From: Clostridiales bacterium UBA6386 | Lineage (GTDB): Bacteria > Bacillota > Clostridia > Oscillospirales > Oscillospiraceae | Assembly (NCBI GenBank): GCA_002437585.1 | Contig: DJQM01000039.1 | Coordinates: 415-13,367, forward strand | Length of the DNA: 12,953 nucleotides | Direction: 5' to 3' | Part shown: positions 5,589 through 10,949 of the stretch, piece after piece | Numbering within the stretch: the first letter of the stretch is position 1 | Layout: every line of letters starts with the position of its first letter | Translations under genes and position numbers: made by a program | The notes under the pieces: generated by a model | Databases searched by the model: none | What the model saw: the letters and a program-made list of their open reading frames with translations, nothing else | What the model was told of the DNA's origin: nothing

Positions 5589-7985
5589 TTACACCTTGGA
5601 CAGCTTGGTCGCTTCCTTGTAGGGCTTGAACAGCATGTAGATCATGCCGGCCAGAACCGCCACGGCGCAGACCAGACCGATCACATTGACGTTGCCGGTG
5701 AACAGGTCGCCGAACTGATTGATCATCAGGGAGATGCAGTAGGCGAAGCCGCACTGATAGCCGATGGCGAACCAGGTCCACTTGGCGTTGTTCATTTCCC
5801 GCTTGATGGCACCGATGGCCGCGAAGCAGGGGGCGCACAGCAGGTTAAACACCAGGAAGGAGTAGCCGGTAATGCCGTTGAAGACGGTAGCCAGGTTCTG
5901 ATACACGGTGCCGTCGCCGCCGCCGTACAGGATGCCCAGGGTGCCGACGATGTTCTCCTTGGCCACCAGGCCGGTGATGGAAGCCACAGCGGCCTTCCAG
6001 CTGCCCCAGCCCAGGGGGATGAAGATCCAGGAGATCAGGCTGCCGATCTTGGCCAGGATGGAGTAGTCGATCTCCTCCTCGCTGAGCATCCGGAAGGTAC
6101 CGTCCACGAAGCCGAAGTAGGTGGTAAACCAGACGAAGATGGTGGACAGCAGGATGATGGTGCCGGCCTTCTTGATGAAGCTCCAGCCGCGCTCCCACAT
6201 GCTGCGCAGGACGTTGGTCACGGTGGGCATATGGTAAGCGGGCAGCTCCATAACGAAGGGAGCGGGCTCACCGGCGAACATCTTGGTCTTCTTCAGCATA
6301 ATGCCGGAGAGGACGATGGCGGCCATGCCGATGAAGTAAGCGGAGGTAGCCACCCATGCGCTTCCATTGAACAGCGCGCCGGCGATCATGCCGATGAAGG
6401 GAACCTTCGCGCCGCAGGGGATGAAGGTGGTGGTCATGATGGTCATCCGGCGGTCACGCTCGTTCTCGATGGTACGGGAGGCCATAATACCGGGCACGCC
6501 GCAGCCGGTACCCACCAGCATGGGGATGAAGGACTTGCCGGACAGACCGAACTTCCGGAAGATACGATCCAGAACGAAGGCGATACGCGCCATGTAGCCG
6601 CAGGCCTCCAGAATGGCCAGCAGCAGGAACAGCACCAGCATCTGGGGCACGAAGCCCAGAACCGCGCCCACACCGGCCACAATGCCGTCCAGGATCAGAC
6701 CGCTGAGCCAGTCGGCCACGTTGGCCTTCTCCAGCAGATTGCCGATCAGAACGGGAACGCCGGGCACCCAAACGCCGTAGTTCGCGGGATCCGGCTCCTC
6801 GTTGCCGTAGCTTTCCAGGGTAGCCACAGCGGCCTCGTAGTCTTTCAGGGAAGCGGTCTCGGTGGTGATATCCAGAGTCTCCTCGTCCTCGACCTCGTAG
6901 GGGAAGTCGCCGGTGGGAGCCTGGCCGTTCTCCTCGACGTAGGCGTTATAGCCGTCCACGATCAGAGAAGCCGCGCCGTACTCGTCCGCCGCCTCACTGT
7001 AAGCGGCGGAGCCGATGCCGAACAGGTGCCAGCCGTCGCCGAACAGGCCGTCGTTTGCCCAGTCGGTGGCGGAAGCGCCCACGCCGACCATGGCGATGTA
7101 GTAAACCAGGAACATGATGACCGCGAAGATGGGCAGACCCAGCCAGCGGTTGGTGACGATCTTATCGATCTTGTCGGAGGTGGTCAGCTTGCCGGCGGAG
7201 TGCTTCTTGTAGCAGGTCTTGATGACCTCGCCGATGTAGACATACCGCTCGTTGGTGATGATGCTCTCGGCGTCGTCGTCCAGCTCCTTCTCGGCGGCCT
7301 CGATGTCGGCCTCGATGTGCGCCGTGGTCTCCTTGCTCAGACCCAGCTTTTCCATGACCTTGTCGTCACGCTCGAAGATCTTGATGGCGTACCAACGCTG
7401 CTGCTCCTCGGGCTGATCGTGCAACGCGGCCTCCTCGATGTGGGCAATGGCGTGCTCCACGGGGCCGGAGAAGGTGTGCATAGGCACGGTCTTGCCGTTC
7501 TTGGCGGCATCGATGGCAGCCTCGGCAGCGGCCATGACACCGTCGCCCTTCAGGGCGGAAATCTCAACGACCTTGCAGCCCAGAGCCTTGGACAGCGCAT
7601 CAACGTCAATCTTGTCGCCGTTCTTGCGGACAATGTCCATCATGTTGATGGCGATGACCACGGGAATGCCCAGCTCGGTCAGCTGGGTGGTCAGGTACAG
7701 GTTCCGCTCCAGGTTGGTGCCGTCGATGATGTTCAGGATGGCGTCGGGCCGCTCATCAATCAGGTAATTCCGGGCGACCACTTCCTCCATGGTGTACGGA
7801 GACAGGGAATAAATGCCGGGCAGGTCGGTGATGGTAACGTCGGTATGCTTCTTCAGCTTGCCTTCCTTCTTCTCCACCGTAACGCCGGGCCAGTTGCCCA
7901 CGAACTGGTTGGAACCGGTGAGGGCATTGAACAGTGTGGTTTTGCCGCTGTTAGGGTTGCCCGCAAGGGCAATTCTGATATCCAT
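5589..7985 (-). CDS. feoB: Ferrous iron transporter FeoB
   Basis: A 798-residue inner-membrane Fe(II) transporter. The N-terminal G domain has G1 GNPNSGKTT (9-17), the switch region GVTVEKKEG (34-42), G3 DLPG (54-57), G4 NMMD (114-117) and G5 SALKG (143-147). A helical linker (about 170-270) leads to a polytopic membrane part. Both Gate motifs are present: GTGCGVPGIMASR (492-504, Cys495) and NLLCAPCFAAIGAIKRE (714-730). Unusually, residues about 320-405, between the first membrane segment and ADWLSGLILDGI, form an acidic, soluble insertion (net negative, including EVEDEETLDITTET); this would lie outside the membrane. ATG 7983-7985 has agaaggaga upstream. It is the third gene of the feo operon. 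Function is certain; the role of the insertion is not. Confidence 0.98.
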   Translation of the reverse strand: MDIRIALAGNPNSGKTTLFNALTGSNQFVGNWPGVTVEKKEGKLKKHTDVTITDLPGIYSLSPYTMEEVVARNYLIDERPDAILNIIDGTNLERNLYLTTQLTELGIPVVIAINMMDIVRKNGDKIDVDALSKALGCKVVEISALKGDGVMAAAEAAIDAAKNGKTVPMHTFSGPVEHAIAHIEEAALHDQPEEQQRWYAIKIFERDDKVMEKLGLSKETTAHIEADIEAAEKELDDDAESIITNERYVYIGEVIKTCYKKHSAGKLTTSDKIDKIVTNRWLGLPIFAVIMFLVYYIAMVGVGASATDWANDGLFGDGWHLFGIGSAAYSEAADEYGAASLIVDGYNAYVEENGQAPTGDFPYEVEDEETLDITTETASLKDYEAAVATLESYGNEEPDPANYGVWVPGVPVLIGNLLEKANVADWLSGLILDGIVAGVGAVLGFVPQMLVLFLLLAILEACGYMARIAFVLDRIFRKFGLSGKSFIPMLVGTGCGVPGIMASRTIENERDRRMTIMTTTFIPCGAKVPFIGMIAGALFNGSAWVATSAYFIGMAAIVLSGIMLKKTKMFAGEPAPFVMELPAYHMPTVTNVLRSMWERGWSFIKKAGTIILLSTIFVWFTTYFGFVDGTFRMLSEEEIDYSILAKIGSLISWIFIPLGWGSWKAAVASITGLVAKENIVGTLGILYGGGDGTVYQNLATVFNGITGYSFLVFNLLCAPCFAAIGAIKREMNNAKWTWFAIGYQCGFAYCISLMINQFGDLFTGNVNVIGLVCAVAVLAGMIYMLFKPYKEATKLSKV

Positions 7986-8000
7986 GATACTCTCCTTCTG

Positions 8001-8014
8001 TCAGCACTCGCTAA
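8001..8014. promoter_or_regulatory. Third, imperfect TTAGC-N4-GCTAA-like site before feoB
   Basis: On the minus strand ttagc-gagt-gctga, one mismatch from the perfect palindromes in the feo leader, ends 15 bp before the feoB start codon. A hairpin ggggc-gcaa-gcccc (8029-8042, minus strand) lies just upstream. It could be a secondary regulator site or chance. Confidence 0.4.
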
Positions 8015-8059
8015 CGTTTTATCAAACCGGGGCTTGCGCCCCTATGATTGACTGGGGTC

Positions 8060-8281
8060 TTACTGAATCTCGATCATTTCGGCATCCGCTTTCCGGATGG
8101 ACAGCTCATAGCCGCGGACATTGACCTCGATGGGATCGCCCAGGGGAGCAACCTTCCGCACAAAGACCGCAACGCCCTTGGTAATGCCCATGTCCATGAT
8201 TCTGCGCTTGACGGCGCCCTCGCCGTGAAGCTTCACCACGGTGACGGTGTCGCCGACCTTTGCCTGCTTCAGTGTTTTCAT
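8060..8281 (-). CDS. feoA: FeoA domain protein (second copy in operon)
   Basis: A 73-residue cytosolic FeoA protein with an SH3-like beta-barrel. Family marks are LKQAKVGDTVTVVKLHGEGA, RRIMDMGITKGVAVFVRKVA and GDPIEVNVRGYELSIRKADAE, ending in the usual EIQ-type tail. FeoA is thought to bind the FeoB G domain and is needed for ferrous uptake. The ATG at 8279-8281 has aaaggagga upstream. It lies 22 bp after the first FeoA gene and 74 bp before feoB; the latter gap holds a hairpin and a repressor-like site. Of the two copies this is the closer to the classical FeoA pattern (GxxGxRRRLxDMG). Confidence 0.95.
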   Translation of the reverse strand: MKTLKQAKVGDTVTVVKLHGEGAVKRRIMDMGITKGVAVFVRKVAPLGDPIEVNVRGYELSIRKADAEMIEIQ

Positions 8282-8303
8282 ACCGAATCCTCCTTTTTCC
8301 TTG

Positions 8304-8513
8304 TTAAACCATAATTTTCTGAGCCATTTCCTGACTGATGGCCACCCGGGATTCCTTCACCTTGACGATGACGTTGCCGCCCATGGTGGTGACAACGGAC
8401 ACCACAGAGCCGACGACGAATCCCAGGTTCTCCAGATGCTGTTTGACTTCCGGCTTTCCGCCGATCCGCTTGATGACGTATTCCTCACCGGCATCCGCAA
8501 CCGTAAGCGGCAT
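8304..8513 (-). CDS. feoA: FeoA domain protein (first copy in operon)
   Basis: A 69-residue FeoA-like SH3 protein, first gene of the feo operon. Recognisable elements are MPLTVADAGEEYVIKRIGG, VKQHLENLGFVVGSVVSVV and GGNVIVKVKESRVAISQEMA. It diverges from the second copy, notably in the segment IGGKPEVKQHLENLGF that replaces GAVKRRIMDMG, so the two are not recent duplicates. ATG 8511-8513 was chosen because agaggt lies 7 bp before it; the in-frame GTG at 8520-8522 overlaps that ribosome site. Paired FeoA genes occur in several Clostridia, and both may contact FeoB. Confidence 0.93.
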   Translation of the reverse strand: MPLTVADAGEEYVIKRIGGKPEVKQHLENLGFVVGSVVSVVTTMGGNVIVKVKESRVAISQEMAQKIMV

Positions 8514-8543
8514 GGAGAACACCTCTTTTTCTGATTTTTTAGA

Positions 8544-8557
8544 TTAGCAAAAGCTAA
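8544..8557. promoter_or_regulatory. Candidate metal-repressor operator A in feo leader
   Basis: ttagc-aaaa-gctaa is a perfect 5-bp-arm palindrome with 4-bp spacer, about 35-50 bp downstream of the predicted feo transcript start. A degenerate copy (taagc-ac-gctaa, 8560-8571) lies between it and site B. Confidence 0.6.
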
Positions 8558-8575
8558 CCTAAGCACGCTAATATT

Positions 8576-8593
8576 GGTTAGCTCTCGCTAACC
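8576..8593. promoter_or_regulatory. Candidate metal-repressor operator B at feo transcription start
   Basis: ggttagc-tctc-gctaacc is a perfect 7-bp-arm palindrome with 4-bp spacer. It covers the predicted start of the feo transcript, just downstream of the -10. The arms AGGTTAG/CTAACCT resemble DtxR/IdeR half-sites, although the spacing is wider than in the classic 19-bp DtxR box; it does not resemble a Fur box. Iron-dependent repression is inferred. Confidence 0.7.
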
Positions 8594-8599
8594 TTTTGT

Positions 8600-8628
8600 A
8601 TAATAGCCTAACAGAAACCATTTGTCAA
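8600..8628 (-). promoter_or_regulatory. feo operon promoter
   Basis: On the minus strand TTGACA (8623-8628), exactly 17 bp, then TATTAT (8600-8605). The predicted start near 8593 lies inside operator B. The leader before feoA is about 80 nt. Confidence 0.87.
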
Positions 8629-8759
8629 GTGATTTTTCAGAATTTTTCCTTTTTGTCACAACAAATTTTCCCGGGAGCTATCGGTGCAAACCTGTCACAA
8701 TGCGCGGCTGCAACGGCTGCGAGGAAGCGTCAGGCACCTCCGGGGAAGCCATTTTATGA

Positions 8760-8783
8760 CGCAAAAAAGACCCCGCAAAGGGG
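8760..8783 (-). terminator. Minus-strand terminator-like hairpin
   Basis: On the minus strand agcccc pairs with gggg(t)ct around tttgc and is followed by a run of T residues. No protein gene ends directly before it; it may protect the feo promoter from read-through or end an RNA. Confidence 0.6.
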
Positions 8784-8943
8784 CTGATACCATTCCGGTT
8801 AAACCGGCTCACCTCCCGGCGGCCACAGCGCCGCCGGTGAACCCGCCCGGAAGCGGCACGTTTCCCTTTCAGCGGAAGGGGCGAAGATGGCCGTATTCCG
8901 TATCGGAAGGCTTGCTTCCATGCCGGAGCGCCCTTTATAACGG

Positions 8944-8984
8944 AACGCCAGTGAAAATCCTTCCAAAGGGTTTTCACTGGCGTT
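8944..8984 (-). terminator. Strong hairpin after the 136-residue gene
   Basis: aacgccagtgaaaa (8944-8957) and ttttcactggcgtt (8971-8984) pair exactly over 14 bp, with a small inner ccttc/aaagg pairing. It lies 17 bp after the stop codon at 9002. There is no T run outside the stem on the minus strand, so it may end or stabilise the transcript. Confidence 0.6.
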
Positions 8985-9001
8985 CTGTCTGTCATTTTTC
9001 C

Positions 9002-9412
9002 TTATTCCTGCGTGCCGCTTTCAATCAGCATCATCAGCTCCAGCACGCTGCGGAAGCTCTGAAGCTGATCCTGCTCCATCCACACCAGCTTCCCCTGCCA
9101 GCTGGAATTGCGGCGGTAGAGAACCTGCAGGTGGAAGGTGGCGATAGCCCCCTGGGGCAGGCTGTCCTCCGGGGCGGGCAGGCACTCCGGCAGCTGCAGC
9201 TGCCGGAAGGTTCTGGGCTCGGTGAAGGACTGCAGCTGACCCTCCTCATCCAGCAGGGAATTGACGCGCAGCAGGCACTGGGTCAGGCAGGAGAAGACCT
9301 CTGCCTTCCGACCGGGGAAGAAAAGCCGACCGCTGAGAACGCCCTTTTTGTGGCTGTCCGCGCAGATAAGAATTTCCCGGGGCGTGGTGTGAAATTTGGT
9401 TTCCGTATCCAT
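9002..9412 (-). CDS. Conserved small protein of unknown function
   Basis: A 136-residue soluble protein without signal peptide, membrane helix or recognised catalytic motif. It starts MDTETKFHTTPREILICADS, has a beta-rich middle (GVLSGRLFFPG; ATFHLQVLYRRNSSWQGKLVWME) and ends with a helix SFRSVLELMMLIESG. The pattern resembles small hypothetical proteins I associate with Oscillospiraceae and Lachnospiraceae, but I cannot name a family. The ATG at 9410-9412 is preceded by aaggaaaggag, which decides against the longer in-frame GTG start at 9451. It lies 48 bp after gluQRS on the same strand and probably shares its transcript; whether it has anything to do with tRNA is unknown. Confidence 0.78.
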   Translation of the reverse strand: MDTETKFHTTPREILICADSHKKGVLSGRLFFPGRKAEVFSCLTQCLLRVNSLLDEEGQLQSFTEPRTFRQLQLPECLPAPEDSLPQGAIATFHLQVLYRRNSSWQGKLVWMEQDQLQSFRSVLELMMLIESGTQE

Positions 9413-9460
9413 AAGAAACGCTCCTTTCCTTGATTGCCAATAGTCTATCACAGGGGCATT

Positions 9461-10393
9461 TCACTTAGCGTTACCAAGCCGGGCAGGATCCAGAAAAATA
9501 CTCTCGCCGGCCAGGAAATTCCAGGAAAATGCCTTGGTCAGCTCCCCCAGGGACACGGGAACCGCCCGGTCGATCAGCCCGGCGGCGAAGGCCAGCTCGC
9601 CCAGAAGCTGCTCCCGGGTGAAACGCTGCCGCAGAACGCCCAGATCCAGATCCCGATCCCGCTTGCTCAGCCGTCGGCCGTCGGGAGAGAGCAGCATGGG
9701 CACATGGGCGTACTGCGGGTGAGGAAAGCCGAACAGCTCCTGCAGATACATCTGCCTGGGGGCGGAGCTGAGCAGATCCATGCCCCGGACAACCTCAGTG
9801 ACCCCAGCCTCCCCGTCGTCCACGGTGACGGCCAGCTGGTAAACGTAGACCCCGTCCGCCCGGCGCACCACCATGTCCCCGCAGTCGGTGGCCAGATTGG
9901 ATCGGTAGGTACCCTGGATTTTGTCCTCCACCGTCCAAACCCGATCCGGAACCGTCACCCGCCAGGCCGGGTCACGGTGAAAGGCCGCCCGCGCTTCTTC
10001 CGTCAGATTCCGGCAGGTGCCGGGGTAGACGTAGGTGCCGTCGGACAAGTGGGGGGCGTTGACGCTGTGGAGCTGACTGCGGGTGCAGTAGCAGGGGTAA
10101 AGGAGGTCCTTTTCCCGGAGCATTTCAAAATATCTGTCATAGACGGCGGAACGGCGGCTCTGCGCCGGGGTTTCCCGATCCCAGGTAAGCCCCAGCCAGC
10201 GCAGGTCGTCCCGGAGAATTTCCGCGCATTCCGGGCTGGTGCGCTGGGTGTCCAGGTCTTCCATCCGCAGCACCATTTCCCCGTCCCGGCTCCGGACGGA
10301 CAGCCAGGCGATGAGAGCGGCGAAGACGTTGCCCAGGTGCATCCGCCCGGAGGGCGTAGGGGCGAACCGGCCTACGGGCTTCAGATCAGCCAT
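9461..10393 (-). CDS. gluQRS: Glutamyl-Q tRNA(Asp) synthetase
   Basis: A 310-residue truncated glutamyl-tRNA synthetase homologue lacking the anticodon-binding domain, the hallmark of GluQRS (YadB). It activates glutamate without tRNA and attaches it to queuosine at position 34 of tRNA-Asp. Visible signatures are GRFAPTPSGRMHLGN (8-22, with the HIGH-like HLGN), MEDLDTQR (44-51), a zinc site Cys101-x-Cys103 ... Tyr123-x3-Cys127, and the KMSKS-like LSKRD (242-246). Total length is typical. ATG 10391-10393 is used because ggtgg precedes it; a second ATG four codons upstream (10405) is possible. The start overlaps the end of the upstream membrane-protein gene by 13 bp, implying coupled translation. 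A full-length GluRS would be nearly 500 residues, so a canonical gltX is excluded. Confidence 0.93.
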   Translation of the reverse strand: MADLKPVGRFAPTPSGRMHLGNVFAALIAWLSVRSRDGEMVLRMEDLDTQRTSPECAEILRDDLRWLGLTWDRETPAQSRRSAVYDRYFEMLREKDLLYPCYCTRSQLHSVNAPHLSDGTYVYPGTCRNLTEEARAAFHRDPAWRVTVPDRVWTVEDKIQGTYRSNLATDCGDMVVRRADGVYVYQLAVTVDDGEAGVTEVVRGMDLLSSAPRQMYLQELFGFPHPQYAHVPMLLSPDGRRLSKRDRDLDLGVLRQRFTREQLLGELAFAAGLIDRAVPVSLGELTKAFSWNFLAGESIFLDPARLGNAK

Positions 10394-10707
10394 TGGAGCC
10401 ACCATCCTAAAATCGCCAGAATTGCCAGGATTTCCAGGCAGGCCAGGAACACCAGCCCCTTGATGCCCTTTTTCTTCGGCAGGAGCATATATCGATCCTC
10501 ATCGTCCTCGTCCAGGGGGACGGGGCGGCGGTTCTTCTTTTTCCGCTTTTTCCGGGGCTTTTCTTCTTCCTCGTCTTCAGAATCCCCGTCCCAATCGTCC
10601 TCTGGATCCTCGTCCTCGCCGCCGTAGAGGATTTCCTCCAGCTCATCATCCAGAAGCTCGTCCTCCAGCCAGACCAGCTCCTCCTTGGGGTCGTCGTGAA
10701 ACAGCAT
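10381..10707 (-). CDS. Small acidic/basic single-pass membrane protein
   Basis: A 108-residue protein of unknown family. The N-terminal ~50 residues are very acidic (WLEDELLDDELEEILYGG, then runs of Asp/Glu), followed by a basic block (KPRKKRKKKNRRP, about 51-63), a second acidic patch and a C-terminal membrane helix (about 84-106, GLVFLACLEILAILAILGWW). This suggests a tail-anchored cytoplasmic protein with a charged, probably disordered domain. ATG 10705-10707 was chosen because aaggaggg sits 6 bp upstream; an in-frame GTG two codons earlier overlaps that site. It is first in an operon with gluQRS, overlapping it by 13 bp. Function unknown. Confidence 0.82.
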   Translation of the reverse strand: MLFHDDPKEELVWLEDELLDDELEEILYGGEDEDPEDDWDGDSEDEEEEKPRKKRKKKNRRPVPLDEDDEDRYMLLPKKKGIKGLVFLACLEILAILAILGWWLQWLI

Positions 10708-10728
10708 AGCCACCCCTCCTTTTGGCCT

Positions 10729-10757
10729 ATTCTACCTGATTTTTCGTAGAAAGTAAA
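10729..10757 (-). promoter_or_regulatory. Promoter of the membrane protein-gluQRS operon
   Basis: On the minus strand TTTACT (10752-10757), 17 bp, then TAGAAT (10729-10734). The predicted start near 10722 leaves a short leader consisting mostly of the ribosome site aaaaggagggg. Confidence 0.65.
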
Positions 10758-10803
10758 GGGCGGGTTGCCCCGGCTATAAGCAGGAAAACCTTCGTAAGCA
10801 TCC

Positions 10804-10879
10804 GTAGGGGTCGATGCCCTCATCGACCCGTCAAATCGGCAGCGCGTACCGGCGGGCCGATGAGGGCATCGGCCCCTAC
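10804..10879. repeat. Long inverted repeat, dispersed-repeat type
   Basis: The 27-bp arms at 10804-10830 and 10853-10879 (starting gtaggggtcgatg and ending catcggcccctac) are reverse complements except for two positions that still pair as G-U in RNA. Each arm is itself a small palindrome (e.g. ggccgatg-aggg-catcggcc). Repeats beginning GTAGGGGCCGATG are widespread in intergenic DNA of many bacteria, so this is probably one copy of a non-coding mobile or REP-like element. Confidence 0.75.
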
Positions 10880-10909
10880 AAGTTCTTGCAAAGGCTCTGC
10901 TGAACATGC

Positions 10910-10943
10910 AAAAATGCCCCCTCCGATGGAAATCGGAGGGGGC
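10910..10943 (-). terminator. Intrinsic terminator of rny
   Basis: On the minus strand gccccctccgat (12 bp) pairs exactly with atcggagggggc around ttcc, followed by ATTTTTG. It starts 6 bp after the rny stop codon. Confidence 0.93.
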
Positions 10944-10949
10944 GGATGT

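Larger units (their letters stand above)
8629..9001. other. Gene-free, hairpin-rich spacer
   Basis: No convincing gene is present. It holds the strong hairpin after the 136-residue gene (8944-8984), smaller stems at 8905-8919, 8816-8837 (ccggcggc/gccgccgg) and 8795-8807, a minus-strand terminator at 8760-8783, and a direct repeat tgtcacaa (8654-8661 and 8693-8700) upstream of the feo promoter. The minus strand from about 8935 to 8763 could encode a structured RNA ending at the terminator, but no clear promoter was found. Confidence 0.5.

Noticed and set aside
5550..8051. Very long plus-strand open frame opposite feoB
   Set aside because: It is a shadow of the codon pattern of feoB; low-complexity His/Gln/Gly-rich translation, no family match, no ribosome site.
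8811..8880. Possible cobalamin riboswitch core on the minus strand (gaaagggaa ... gctgtgg)
   Set aside because: Only AAAGGGAA and a loose CTGT match; the GGTG-AAATCC and CCGCCACTG parts are missing and the next genes are feo, which have their own promoter.
8678..8995. 105-codon minus-strand open frame in the spacer before feo
   Set aside because: Arg/Ser/Pro-rich translation across several strong hairpins and a terminator, no ribosome site; typical non-coding sequence.
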